Shown one piece after another: positions 1 through 7,604 of a DNA stretch of 64,000 nt (the first letter of the stretch is position 1; every line of letters begins with the position of its first letter). Origin of the DNA: Synechococcus sp. HJ21-Hayes (GTDB taxonomy: Bacteria > Cyanobacteriota > Cyanobacteriia > PCC-6307 > Cyanobiaceae); the NCBI RefSeq assembly GCF_024345835.1, contig NZ_JAGQBW010000008.1:62001-126000 (forward strand). The letters are read 5' to 3'. Under the pieces are notes generated by a model that saw nothing but the letters and a program-made list of their open reading frames with translations, had not been told where the DNA came from and ran no database searches. The translations under genes were made by a program, and so were the position numbers.

Positions 1-88
1 CGGCCAGCTGGCGCTGCTGCTGCCGCGGCTGCAGAACTGGCGCCAGTGCAACCCGGACCCCTTCCGCGGATCACTGGTTCGGAGTTGA
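1..88 (+). CDS. C-terminal end of an upstream gene (partial)
   Basis: An open frame enters from the left edge and stops at TGA 86-88. The visible 28 residues end with LQNWRQCNPDPFRGSLVRS. It is followed after 3 bases by the LysM gene, so the two are probably one transcription unit. The fragment is too short to assign a family. A phage tail or baseplate gene would fit the neighbour, but this is only inference. Confidence 0.5.
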   Translation, partial: GQLALLLPRLQNWRQCNPDPFRGSLVRS

Positions 89-91
89 GCG

Positions 92-1264
92 GTGGAGCAG
101 CCCCTCTCACCGCTCAACCAGGGCCTCAATCCCCTGCGCGCTGCGCCGCTTTGGGGTCAGCTGGTGTCTTTTCCTGCTGCAGCCCCTGCGATCGACAGCC
201 GGGTGGCTCAGCCCGCGGTGGCCGCGCCTCTCTGGCTGGCGCTGCAGCCCTACGCCAATGCCCGCCTCTGCCTGTTCGAGGTGGACCGGCCCGAGAGCCG
301 CAACCCCATTCTGATCCGCCGCCATGTGATCGACTGCTTCCTGGAGCAGAGCGGCATTGTCAGCGGCTACAACGACACCGCCCTCACCGACCCCGGCGAT
401 GTGCTGCTGCGCGGCTACCTGTGCCGGGCAGCGATCCTGCCGGTGAGCCCCAGCAACACCTTCGACTGGCTGGCCGCCGAGCTCGATTGGGCCACCCCCG
501 GCTTCCGCGATGAAGCGCCGCTGCCCTGGGACCCAACGCTGCTGGGCACAGTGCAGGCGCCCTGCCAGGGGGCGATGTGGCTGGGGGATCTGGCCCTGCT
601 GTCGCCTCAGGGCGGTCTGCCATCAGGTGGGCGGGCCCAGTTCGCCGGTTGCCAGGTGCAGCATTTCGGGGCGGACTATGGCCCAGGCGGCATCGGGCTG
701 CTGCTGCAGCCGCTGCTGGGGGAAGCGATCCAGCTGGTGCTCAGACCCCACAGCGTGCTGGTGCTCAGAGCTGGTGACACCTTGAACCTGATCGCCGAGC
801 GCTACGGCACCACCGTGGCCACCTTGAGGCGGATCAACCCCCAGCTGGAGAGCACCCAGACCATCACCTCCATTGATGGGGATTCGCTGGCGGTGCTGGC
901 TGGCCGCCATGGCACTACCGAAACCAAGCTGCGCAGCCTCAACCCGCTGCTGCAGCAGAGCGAGGCTTATGTCACCGGTGAGGGCGAGACCTTGAGCAGC
1001 GTGGCGGCTGGGCAGAACCTCAGCCTCTCCCTACTGCGCCAGTTCAACCCGGAGCTGAGCAGTTGGCCCAGCGAGGAACCGCTGCCGGCTGGCACCACCC
1101 TGCTGCTGCCCGCGTACCGGTCCACCACCCCGATTCCTGCAGGGTTGGAGCTGCTGGTTCCGGGTTATCTGCCATCGACGCCGCTGCCGGCAGGGGAGTG
1201 GATCTATCTGCCGTCCCGGCGCTCGGCGCCGTCGTTGGAAGAGGTGGTGGAGACCCTGGACTGA
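92..1264 (+). CDS. Protein with three LysM-like repeats, probable phage tail/baseplate component
   Basis: 390 residues from a GTG start 3 bases after the preceding stop. The N-terminal 215 residues match no family I recognise. Residues about 222-255, 259-290 and 292-325 are tandem LysM-like units, each a G(D/E)(T/S)L core followed by an (I/L)NP(Q/L) or FNPEL turn. LysM domains bind peptidoglycan, and single ones are common in phage tail and baseplate proteins. The C terminus has a repeated proline-rich pattern (TPLPAG, TPIPAG). There is no signal peptide, which argues against a cell-wall enzyme and for a virion-type protein. The neighbouring scaffold and capsid genes support a phage origin. 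Confidence 0.55.
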   Translation: MEQPLSPLNQGLNPLRAAPLWGQLVSFPAAAPAIDSRVAQPAVAAPLWLALQPYANARLCLFEVDRPESRNPILIRRHVIDCFLEQSGIVSGYNDTALTDPGDVLLRGYLCRAAILPVSPSNTFDWLAAELDWATPGFRDEAPLPWDPTLLGTVQAPCQGAMWLGDLALLSPQGGLPSGGRAQFAGCQVQHFGADYGPGGIGLLLQPLLGEAIQLVLRPHSVLVLRAGDTLNLIAERYGTTVATLRRINPQLESTQTITSIDGDSLAVLAGRHGTTETKLRSLNPLLQQSEAYVTGEGETLSSVAAGQNLSLSLLRQFNPELSSWPSEEPLPAGTTLLLPAYRSTTPIPAGLELLVPGYLPSTPLPAGEWIYLPSRRSAPSLEEVVETLD

Positions 1265-1367
1265 CGGCTGGTGCAGGGCCCCCGCCACTCAGGCACCCAT
1301 GCGGGAACCCGCCATGGCCCAGTCGCTTCACATGCCGTTACAGTTCTCGTAACGGACTGAAACATTC

Positions 1368-1511
1368 ATGGCTGATCCCACTCCCCGCTTCGGGTTTGTT
1401 GAATTCGCCGAGACCTGGAACGGCCGTCTGGCCATGCTCGGCTTCGTGATCGGCCTCGCCACCGAGCTGCTCACCGGCCAGGGCATCCTTCAGCAGATCG
1501 GGCTCGGTTGA
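1368..1511 (+). CDS. hli: High-light-inducible protein (Hlip, one-helix CAB-like)
   Basis: 47 residues, MADPTPRFGFVEFAETWNGR followed by LAMLGFVIGLATELLTGQGI. This is the single chlorophyll-binding helix of the Hlip/Scp family, with the conserved E..NGRLAMLGF core. Hlips sit in the thylakoid membrane, bind chlorophyll and carotenoid, and protect photosystem II and chlorophyll synthesis under excess light. It begins a cluster of four small genes ended by a terminator at 2022-2045. Hlip genes occur both in picocyanobacterial chromosomes and in cyanophages, so their place beside phage-type genes does not decide their origin. Confidence 0.9.
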   Translation: MADPTPRFGFVEFAETWNGRLAMLGFVIGLATELLTGQGILQQIGLG

Positions 1512-1515
1512 TCCC

Positions 1516-1635
1516 ATGAGCACCGACTACACCCCTGCCATCACAGCCGTCGTCGCCCTCGTGGTGCTGCTCACCGGCATGACCGTCTTCGTGCTGAGCC
1601 GCCCCAGCGACCTCGCCCCCACCACCAACCGATGA
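1516..1635 (+). CDS. Small single-helix membrane protein
   Basis: 39 residues starting 4 bases after the first Hlip gene, with a central hydrophobic run (AITAVVALVVLLTGMTVFVL) long enough for one membrane helix and a short polar tail. Its stop overlaps the next ATG (ATGA at 1632-1635), which suggests translational coupling. Size and topology resemble small photosystem subunits, but I cannot match it to PsbN, PsbX or another named subunit. Too short for standard gene callers and probably often missed. Confidence 0.6.
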   Translation: MSTDYTPAITAVVALVVLLTGMTVFVLSRPSDLAPTTNR

Positions 1636-1709
1636 CCGGCCTTCTCGCCCTGATGCTGATCGGCGCCTGGATCACCGGCGCCCTGCTGCAGCCCCGACCG
1701 GCCGCCTGA
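1632..1709 (+). CDS. Very small hydrophobic peptide coupled to the Hlip cluster
   Basis: 25 residues (MTGLLALMLIGAWITGALLQ plus a short tail) starting inside the stop codon of the upstream small membrane protein. Most of it is one hydrophobic segment. The ATGA overlap and the position between two Hlip genes are the only support that it is translated. Function unknown. Confidence 0.45.
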   Translation: MTGLLALMLIGAWITGALLQPRPAA

Positions 1710-1757
1710 ACCGTTCGCCCACGACCACGGCCCCATTCCCACCGCTCCGGAGCTTCC

Positions 1758-1994
1758 ATGACCAACACCCCCGCCAACGGCCAGTGGGTCCAGCACCGGG
1801 CTGAGCAGCTCATCCACATGGAGCAGCTCAAGCGCGTTGAACTGTTCAACGGCCGTGCCGCCATGCTCGGGATCGTGATCGGCATCGTTGTGGAAGGCCT
1901 CACTGGCGCCGGCATTGCTCACCAGATCGGTCTCGGCGCCCTGGTGGATGGCTATGCCGCCTGCCGCACCCAGTTCCTGCCTTTCTGCTTCTGA
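1758..1994 (+). CDS. hli: High-light-inducible protein (Hlip), longer form
   Basis: 78 residues. The Hlip helix is at about residues 30-58 with the signature ELFNGRAAMLGIVIGIVVEG; an N-terminal extension precedes it and a Cys-containing tail (CRTQFLPFCF) follows. Expected role: pigment-binding photoprotection in thylakoids, as for the first Hlip gene 250 bases upstream. The gene directly precedes a strong terminator. The two Hlip genes and two tiny membrane peptides probably form one transcript. Confidence 0.9.
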   Translation: MTNTPANGQWVQHRAEQLIHMEQLKRVELFNGRAAMLGIVIGIVVEGLTGAGIAHQIGLGALVDGYAACRTQFLPFCF

Positions 1995-2021
1995 GCCCCC
2001 GCTCAGCTAAAGCACCCATCA

Positions 2022-2045
2022 CCCCCGGCAACCCCGGGGGTTTTT
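2022..2045 (+). terminator. Rho-independent terminator of the Hlip cluster
   Basis: A 7-bp perfect stem (CCCCCGG at 2022-2028, CCGGGGG at 2034-2040) with a 5-base loop, followed by TTTTT. It lies 27 bases after the second Hlip stop codon. Confidence 0.9.
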
Positions 2046-2113
2046 GATGGCCACCGCTGCATCTCCGCTCCCATTAGGGCAACCTCCAGGCCATCGGCTT
2101 CCTGTTCAGCTGG

Positions 2114-2296
2114 GTGCTGTGCTGGGGGATCGGCGGCTCGCTCATCGATGCCGGCCTGATCAACGCCGGGGTCTATTCGCTGGAGGGCGGCCAGCTCGGC
2201 ACCGCCGCCACCTTCAGCCTCTGGAGCCTGCTGTGGGGCGGCGGCGGGGTCTGGCTCTACCGGCGCTGGACCCGGCCCGTCACTCCGGAGCGTTGA
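2114..2296 (+). CDS. Small membrane protein, possibly 5'-eroded
   Basis: 60 residues from a GTG start, beginning MLCWGIGGSL, with two hydrophobic stretches separated by a short polar loop and a basic end (WLYRRWTRPVTPER). The same frame continues upstream with plausible coding sequence (GFLFSW) until an in-frame TAG about 40 bases earlier, and no better start exists there. Either the gene starts at GTG 2114 or its original 5' end has been lost. The 3' end overlaps the reverse-strand gene that ends at 2280. No family recognised. Confidence 0.45.
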   Translation: MLCWGIGGSLIDAGLINAGVYSLEGGQLGTAATFSLWSLLWGGGGVWLYRRWTRPVTPER

Positions 2297-2543
2297 TGCG
2301 CTGCGGCCGCCGGGCTGTGTCGATCAGCAGGTTATGGAGCAGCTCCTTGCTGCAGATCAGCAGGTGGGCCATCCAGGTGCCCGTCAGCTTCGGCTCGGCG
2401 ACGAGATCGCCCCGGCACCGTCCCATGGCCTGCTCGATGTCCACCAGCTCCCGGCCGATGTTGCGCACCATCGCCTCGGTGGTCTCACGGGGCGTGGGGC
2501 GAGGCGGTGTCTGCATCAGCTCCACTCTGGCGGCAACGCTCAA
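2280..2543 (-). CDS. Hypothetical protein, 87 aa
   Basis: Reverse-strand gene whose TTG start overlaps the stop of the cupin gene (TTGA), implying coupling. A downstream ATG at 2516 is an alternative start. The protein is helical and charged in the middle (IGRELVDIEQAMGRCRGDL), then has a Trp/His-containing segment with LLICSKELLHNLLID. No catalytic motif or family recognised. The operon-like overlap is the main support. Confidence 0.5.
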   Translation of the reverse strand: MSVAARVELMQTPPRPTPRETTEAMVRNIGRELVDIEQAMGRCRGDLVAEPKLTGTWMAHLLICSKELLHNLLIDTARRPQRINAPE

Positions 2544-2818
2544 CCAAAGCGGTAGTGCTTGCGTACCGGGGCGTGCACGTCCCAGGTGCAGCTCAGCCCG
2601 GCGTCCAACACCACCAGATCCCCGGCCCCAAAGCGCACCGGCTCCCCACCATTCGGGGTGACAGTGACATCACCCTCCAGCAGCAGGCAGGTTTCCTGCT
2701 CGTCGTAGGTCCAGGGGAAGGTGCTCACCTCACAGCCCCAGGTGGGCCAGCCCGTCACGCCCAGGCTCTCCAGCTGCGCTCGATCCGGGTTGGAGGTGAC
2801 CTTGATGCCGGAGGCCAT
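2540..2818 (-). CDS. Small cupin protein (DUF861/cupin_3 type)
   Basis: 92 residues starting MASGIKVTSNPD. The body has the cupin_3 pattern: W..YDEQETCLLLEGDVTV, a GGEPVRFGAGDLV turn and the ending SCTWDVHAPVRKHYRF, all typical of the single-domain DUF861 family of EutQ-like beta-barrels. Members usually bind a metal or small ligand; the substrate here is unknown. A longer open frame upstream of MASG exists but looks non-coding. It is the first gene of a two-gene reverse-strand unit and diverges from the scaffold gene 107 bases away. Confidence 0.8.
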   Translation of the reverse strand: MASGIKVTSNPDRAQLESLGVTGWPTWGCEVSTFPWTYDEQETCLLLEGDVTVTPNGGEPVRFGAGDLVVLDAGLSCTWDVHAPVRKHYRFG

Positions 2819-2925
2819 GGCTGTCTGCGTGAAACCCAGGCGCCATTGTCTGCTCCCAGCCTGGCAACAGGGAGAGCGAGCGCAGCCCGGACGGGGCGCC
2901 CGCAGCACCACAGCCGTGATGGGTG

Positions 2926-3807
2926 ATGCCCTCTTCCTCTCTCCACCGATTCGGCGCCGACACCGGCGCCTTCCAGCCCCAGCTCCAGCAGCAGCCCAAC
3001 CAAGGCCCCGCCGCTGCACCGCCCCAGGAGCCCGAAATGGCTCCCCTGGAGGACGACGAGCTCGACGAGGCTCCACTGGCCACCGATGACCCCGAGCCCC
3101 CCGGCAGCAGCGACAGCGACGATCCCCCGGCTGGCACGGCTCCGATCCCCGGGGCGGATCCGCTGCGGGCCGAGCGACGCCGCAGCAACCAGCTCGAGAA
3201 AGAGCTGCGCAAAGCCCGCGCCCAGCTGGCCCGCTTCTCGGAGATCAACCCCGATGAGTACGCCCGTCTGCAGGAGGGCGAACGCAAGCGGGAGGAGCAG
3301 GAACGCCAGTGGAACCTGCGCGAGCAGGAGCTGAACAACGCCAACCGCCGCCGCGTCCAGGCGGTGGAGAAGGAGCGCGATGACGCCCGCGAGCAGTCGC
3401 TCAGCCTGCGCAAGGAGCGGTTGCTTGAACGCCTGTTCGTGGATGCAGAAGGCCGGGTGGGCGGCGATGAGCGCAGCACATTCTTTGACACCTTCTGCAA
3501 GCTCTGCGGCAGTCAGTTCCGCCTCAGCCAACAGGAGGGCAAGGAACGGCTGGAGCCGATCGATGCCGCCGGACAGCCCTATGCCCTCGATGGTGTGGCG
3601 CTCTCTGCGACTGACTACGTGGAGGAGTTGCGCCGCCACCCGGTGTACAGCTTCCTGTTCCAGCAGCGCAGCGGGCTCTATCAGTCGACCGCCGAGGGCG
3701 GCTACGACAGCGCCGGGGTGCCGGTGAACCTGCAATCGATGAGCACCCGGGAGCTGTACATGGAGGCGATGCGCTCCACCACCCCACGGGTACCGGCGCG
3801 CAACTGA
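2926..3807 (+). CDS. Phage scaffold-like coiled-coil protein
   Basis: 293 residues from ATG 2926 (GTG 2923 is equally possible). Layout: Pro/Asp/Glu-rich disordered N terminus (about 20-85), a long highly charged coiled coil (about 85-170, with LEKELRKARAQLARF and REEQERQWNLREQ), then a folded C-terminal part containing a YVEELRRHPVYSFLF segment. This order is typical of capsid-assembly scaffolding proteins of HK97-type tailed phages, which line the inside of the procapsid and are lost on maturation. In phage genomes the scaffold lies directly before the capsid gene; here 5.7 kb separates them, most of it on the reverse strand. Confidence 0.65.
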   Translation: MPSSSLHRFGADTGAFQPQLQQQPNQGPAAAPPQEPEMAPLEDDELDEAPLATDDPEPPGSSDSDDPPAGTAPIPGADPLRAERRRSNQLEKELRKARAQLARFSEINPDEYARLQEGERKREEQERQWNLREQELNNANRRRVQAVEKERDDAREQSLSLRKERLLERLFVDAEGRVGGDERSTFFDTFCKLCGSQFRLSQQEGKERLEPIDAAGQPYALDGVALSATDYVEELRRHPVYSFLFQQRSGLYQSTAEGGYDSAGVPVNLQSMSTRELYMEAMRSTTPRVPARN

Positions 3808-3818
3808 GGCCGAGTGCG

Positions 3819-4094
3819 ATGGCCTGGTACCTGGTGTTCTGGCGGAATCGATCCACTGCAACGGTGGTGCCTGCCGCCAGCGCCAGCCAGGCCAGACATC
3901 GGGCCCTGGCCAAACAGAAGCGCGGCTACGGCTCCGTCACGGCTGCCCGCCGCGCCAATGCCGCCGACTCCCAACTGATCCGCAGGGGCGTGTGGGTGCG
4001 TCGGCGCCGGGACGGCAGCAGCCCTCAGTTCGGGTCCGCACAATCCAAAAAGCAGGCCAGGCGGCAGCGGAGCCGCTATCGGCACTGGCTCTGA
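3819..4094 (+). CDS. Small, very basic protein
   Basis: 91 residues starting 12 bases after the scaffold-like gene, with MAWYLVFWRNRST at the N terminus and many Arg/Lys/Gln clusters after it (RRGVWVRRRRDGSS, KKQARRQRSRYRH). The composition would suit nucleic-acid binding. It is probably co-transcribed with the scaffold-like gene. No family recognised. Confidence 0.5.
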   Translation: MAWYLVFWRNRSTATVVPAASASQARHRALAKQKRGYGSVTAARRANAADSQLIRRGVWVRRRRDGSSPQFGSAQSKKQARRQRSRYRHWL

Positions 4095-4146
4095 AAGCGG
4101 CAGGACGGCCCGGCCCCAGGCAGGGCCGGGCCTGAGCCCGCGGGGC

Positions 4147-4365
4147 TCAGCAGACCGAAACGGTGCAGCCGGGGGTGCCCTGCAGCTTGCGGGCAAAGGC
4201 GAACGCCTTCTCGGCTGGGATCAGCCGCATCTTCTTGACGGGCTTGCCGCGCCGGCCGAGGTGCTCGACCGCTACGGGAAGACTGCCGCTCTTGATGGTG
4301 CCTGGCTCATAGCGGTGAATCATGAGCAGACGGAGTTCGCAGATGGGGCCTTGGGGTGCTGCCAT
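4147..4365 (-). CDS. Hypothetical protein, 72 aa
   Basis: Reverse-strand gene reading MAAPQGPICELRLLMIHRYE, then a KSGSLPVAVEHLGRRGKPVKK segment and a C terminus with two Cys (TPGCTVSVC). An internal ATG at residue 15 is an alternative start. It lies convergent to the basic-protein gene. Codon use looks normal for the region, but no family was recognised. Confidence 0.5.
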   Translation of the reverse strand: MAAPQGPICELRLLMIHRYEPGTIKSGSLPVAVEHLGRRGKPVKKMRLIPAEKAFAFARKLQGTPGCTVSVC

Positions 4366-4835
4366 GGCTGGCTTGGTGCGGAGAACACCGGCCCAGCTCC
4401 CCGCGCGCGCAGGGCTGGCCCGAGCACGTGGGGAATGCTGAGGACCGTGTTCCGCGCCGGGCCTGCCAGCAGTGCTCCACCAGGCAACGGTGCACGATCC
4501 GCTTGGTGCTCACCGCGCCAGGCCAACCCGAGAAGTGCTCTCCCCAGGCCGTCAGCATCTGCGGCTCATCCGTCGAGGGAATGCGGTCTGCCGCGTTGCG
4601 GCTCTCTAGCCGGCAGCACTGCTACACCCCTGAGACCCCATGGCTGCCATGCCTGGCGCCGGGCCTGGCTAACCCGGCTGGTGCCGCGGAACCCCGAGCG
4701 GGAGTGAGCGGGTGGAGTCGCGGCTGGATGCACAAGACCAGCTCCTGGCTCCAGGTGGACCCTGGGCCCGAGAGCCTCTTCCACCAGATCGCAATCTGCT
4801 GAATGAGGGGGCCGGGAGGCCGGCCCCACTGGCGC
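4366..4835. other. Interval without a convincing gene
   Basis: Several frames stay open on both strands because of the high GC content, but none has a consistent composition, a ribosome binding site or a recognisable domain. A hairpin (GGGGCCGG, loop GAGG, CCGGCCCC) at 4808-4827 lies just past the end of the sigma factor gene and may stabilise or end that transcript, though no T run follows it. Confidence 0.5.
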
Positions 4836-5396
4836 TCAGGCCATCTGCGCTCGCAGGGTGGCCAGCGCCCTTTCCTGCAGACGTGACACCGAGCTGTGGC
4901 TGATGCCCAGAGCCGCGGCCGCCTGCCGGAAGGACTGGCCACCCAGGATGCAGAGGCGGATGGCGGCGGATTGCTGGGCGGGCAGCCGATCGAGGAGGGA
5001 TTCGACCAGCTGCGGATCCAGCTCGGGCTGGTGCTCCACCTCAGCGGCGGTGATGCACTCCAGCAGGGGAACGCCGGTGGCAGTGGGGGCATCCAGGCTG
5101 GCGATGTGCCAGGGAGCACCAGCTTCATGGGCCCGGCGGGAGACACGGATCGTGCGGCCGTGATCGCGGAAGTGATGGAGGATCGCGCCCCGGATGGTGG
5201 CCCTGAGATAGGCGGGGGCAGTGACCGGATCGGTGATCTTGTGGCAGGAGAGCCACAGCTGCATGCGGGCCACCTGCCGGGCATCCTCGAACTCGATCAC
5301 CTGGGAGCCGGAGCGGAAGAAGCTGCGGGCGATGGCATCGGCAAGGGGAAGGAACTGCTGAAAGAGGGCATCGGCCTGGGAACGGGTGCGGGCCAT
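4836..5396 (-). CDS. Sigma-70 family RNA polymerase sigma factor (group 3/phage type)
   Basis: 186 residues from ATG 5396. Region 2-like segment about residues 8-75 (LFQQFLPLADAIARSF, then FEDARQVARMQLWL and YLRATIRGAILHHFRDHGR); region 4 with helix-turn-helix at the C terminus (LDRLPAQQSAAIRLCILGG, then FRQAAAALGISHSSVSRLQ). It lacks the region 1 and full region 3 of primary sigma factors. It lies in the reverse-strand block with the lysis-type genes, so it may direct late or island-specific transcription. The frame is open 38 codons further upstream, but that part reads as non-coding. Confidence 0.8.
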   Translation of the reverse strand: MARTRSQADALFQQFLPLADAIARSFFRSGSQVIEFEDARQVARMQLWLSCHKITDPVTAPAYLRATIRGAILHHFRDHGRTIRVSRRAHEAGAPWHIASLDAPTATGVPLLECITAAEVEHQPELDPQLVESLLDRLPAQQSAAIRLCILGGQSFRQAAAALGISHSSVSRLQERALATLRAQMA

Positions 5397-5605
5397 GGCC
5401 TGCTGGCGTAGAACGCGCGACCCACGGCCCCGACGCAGGAGGAGGCCAAGCTGAGCAAGGACAAGCAGGCGGCCAGGCCGTATCCGATCCACCTGCCTCG
5501 ACAGACCCACCTGCCTTGAAAAACGTGGCCCCGCTGATCCACGCCAGCCTTCTCGCCTGACGCGGACCGATCGAGCGGATGCCAGGCGGGTCCCGCTGCT
5601 GCTGG

Positions 5606-5935
5606 CTACTTCGTGGCCTCACCGACCGCTCTGCCCCCCAGCAGGGCGAGCAGGGTGTTGAGCGCCACCGCGAAGGCCGCCTCGAGGCTGCTGTCGACCC
5701 GGTGGCAGAGGCTCGTCTCCGGCAGCGGCCGCCGCTGTGCCAGAGCGATGCAGGCGGCAGACGCGAGGGTGAACAGCAGCACCTCGGCGATCAGGATCAC
5801 GGCCACCAGCCGCAGCAGGAAGCGCTCGCGCTGGAAGCCATCTCTGCTACTGGTGGAGCCCCCGCCATCGGCTTGCGCCTGCGGGTGATCACCAGACCGC
5901 TCGGCTTGGCGCCCCGGTTCCGGTGGCCCAGCCAC
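5606..5935 (-). CDS. Holin-like small membrane protein
   Basis: 109 residues from a GTG start placed 3 bases after the stop of the L,D-transpeptidase-like gene. A polar N terminus (about 1-38) is followed by a strong membrane helix (LLRLVAVILIAEVLLFTLAS), a short basic loop (ALAQRRPLP) and a second hydrophobic helix (AAFAVALNTLLALLGG). Two helices, small size and tight coupling to a wall-active enzyme are the classic holin arrangement, though holins share no sequence signature. A simple membrane anchor is an alternative. Confidence 0.5.
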   Translation of the reverse strand: MAGPPEPGRQAERSGDHPQAQADGGGSTSSRDGFQRERFLLRLVAVILIAEVLLFTLASAACIALAQRRPLPETSLCHRVDSSLEAAFAVALNTLLALLGGRAVGEATK

Positions 5936-5938
5936 GGC

Positions 5939-6670
5939 TCAATGCTCCTGGAACACCCCGACGTAGACGGTGCCCTTCCGGTAAAGGGGCAGCACCTTGT
6001 CGCGCAGGTCGATGTTGTGGAGCCGCACGCAACCGAGTGTCGGCAGCAGCTGCTGATTCGCCGCCCAGGCGCCGGGCCAGCCGCAAGCTGATCCACCGCC
6101 GTGGAGCATGATCCCGGCCCGACCGACCGTCACCTCCTGGTTTTCCAGCTCGACCATGTCGAAGCTGAACCAGCCATAGGACATGGCGGTATCGCTGCAG
6201 GGCGGATTCGGGTTCTGCTCGTAGTCGGGATAGAGCTGGCCGAGCTTGTAGAGCCCTGGCGGGGTGTCGGTGCTGGTGCGGGTCCAGTCCGTGTCGGCAC
6301 CCTGCCCCCGCGCCAGGCAAGGCACCTTCCACAGGAACGTGCCGGTGTGATCAAACGCCTCCATGTCCTCGTCGCGGTCGTTGACCAGCAGGTACGAGTC
6401 GCCGGGTTTGACCGGTGCGGCCTTCTGCGGCCCGGCCATGCCGGCCTCCTCTGAACCTCGCGGATCCAACCCGCCCGAGCTGGCGGGGGGTGACGGCGGC
6501 TCCGAGCTGAAGGTCACCGCCCAGGTGGCCTGCTCATCGAGGATCTCGGCGGCGCTGTTGGTGCTGCTGATCGCCTCATGCAGCTCCTGTACGCCCTGGT
6601 GCTGCTGGGGCTGGCCCTTGTAGAAGCGGAAGCGGTCCTCGAACCGCTCGGCGCTCATCGGGGTGGTCAT
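5939..6670 (-). CDS. L,D-transpeptidase (YkuD)-fold protein, candidate lysin
   Basis: 243 residues from ATG 6670. The N-terminal third is Gln/Ser/Pro-rich. The C-terminal domain carries the YkuD active-site pattern: MLHGGGSACG, then LPTLGCVRLHNIDLRDK, giving the H..G...(T/S)xGCxRL...D layout with Cys as nucleophile. Family members cross-link or cut peptidoglycan stem peptides. There is no signal peptide, so export would depend on a partner such as the holin-like protein encoded immediately downstream. The context suggests a lysis cassette; a housekeeping wall enzyme is less likely without a signal peptide. Confidence 0.7.
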   Translation of the reverse strand: MTTPMSAERFEDRFRFYKGQPQQHQGVQELHEAISSTNSAAEILDEQATWAVTFSSEPPSPPASSGGLDPRGSEEAGMAGPQKAAPVKPGDSYLLVNDRDEDMEAFDHTGTFLWKVPCLARGQGADTDWTRTSTDTPPGLYKLGQLYPDYEQNPNPPCSDTAMSYGWFSFDMVELENQEVTVGRAGIMLHGGGSACGWPGAWAANQQLLPTLGCVRLHNIDLRDKVLPLYRKGTVYVGVFQEH

Positions 6671-6781
6671 GGCTGGGGTTCTGCTGAGCCCTGTTGCCAG
6701 CGGCGGCGACCGGCAGCCGGGCTGCGGGCAAAAAGAGAGCCCCGGCCGCAGCCGGGGCGAAGGGCCCAAAGGATTTGCCCC

Positions 6782-6979
6782 TCAGAAGGGCAGCTCGCTC
6801 TCGGGGAACGAGCTCACCAGCGGCGGATTGAGCCGCTGCCGATCGAACAGGAGATCGGCGCAGAGGCGCTCCAGCCGCTCCAGGGGCGTGGGGAGATGGG
6901 CGGAGGCCTCCTCGCAGAGCAGCTCCAGGGTGCGGGAGCTGAGGAGCTGGAAGGCGCGGATCCGGGCTGCGGTAGCCAT
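6782..6979 (-). CDS. Hypothetical protein, 65 aa
   Basis: Starts MATAARIRAFQLLSSRTLEL and continues as an amphipathic helical protein (LERLERLCADLLFDRQRL), ending SSFPESELPF. It is the first gene of the reverse-strand unit that continues with the lysin candidate 111 bases on. No family recognised. Size and position would suit an antiholin or a small regulator, but nothing in the sequence proves either. Confidence 0.5.
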   Translation of the reverse strand: MATAARIRAFQLLSSRTLELLCEEASAHLPTPLERLERLCADLLFDRQRLNPPLVSSFPESELPF

Positions 6980-7011
6980 GGCAGGCGTAGCGGAGACCCC
7001 GAAGCAGGCCG

Positions 7012-7102
7012 GGCGGGGTCAAGGGGCAGCCCCCTCCGACATGCGGAGCGCAGCGGAGCCAACGCCACAGTCCGGCTGACTCGCGCAGCCCTTGAGGCCG
7101 CC
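7012..7102. repeat. Dispersed hairpin element, copy 1
   Basis: Imperfect inverted arms GGCGGGGTCAAGGG (7012-7025) and CCCTTGAGGCCGCC (7089-7102) match at 12 of 14 positions. They enclose GCGGAGCGCAGCG (7043-7055) and GACTCGCGCAGCCC (7078-7091). The same core words in the same order occur in the second copy at 33121-33173. Confidence 0.6.
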
Positions 7103-7604
7103 CGGACCATGAGGAGGGCTGCGCGTAGCCGATCCACTGAGCGCCGGTGGGGCAGGGGCTGGATCAGCCCTCTCTGGCCTGCAGCATCTGCGGCGAGAAG
7201 CCCCGCATGACGATGCGTTGCCGCTGGTAACGAGGGATGTTGATTCCGCCGCCGCTCTTGCTGTCTCAAGCCGCCGGATCCATCGTGGCTGCAACGGGAT
7301 TCGGAGGCTCCATCGATGGAAGACACCCCCCCTGAGCACCAGTCAGGAGTGCGCTGACGATCCGGCCCCTGCTCCAACACTCTCGACGGATCTCTGACGT
7401 TCCTGGCGTGTCAAGCCAGTCGCCGTCCATTGCACCGCCACAGGTGCCCCGGACCCAACGGAACGTCCCGATTGACACCTGGCCCCAGGTGCCAGCGCCG
7501 GCAGCTCCGACCACAACTGAAGACACCCTGATCTGCAAACGATCAACCGACCGCGCAGCTGCGCCCGACCCCCTTGGGAAGGCACCACGGCTGAGCAGGC
7601 AAAC

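Noticed and set aside
4356-4802. Cys-rich protein of about 148 aa on the forward strand
   Set aside because: It overlaps the reverse gene 4147-4365, has no ribosome binding site and its composition changes along its length, as in non-coding GC-rich DNA.
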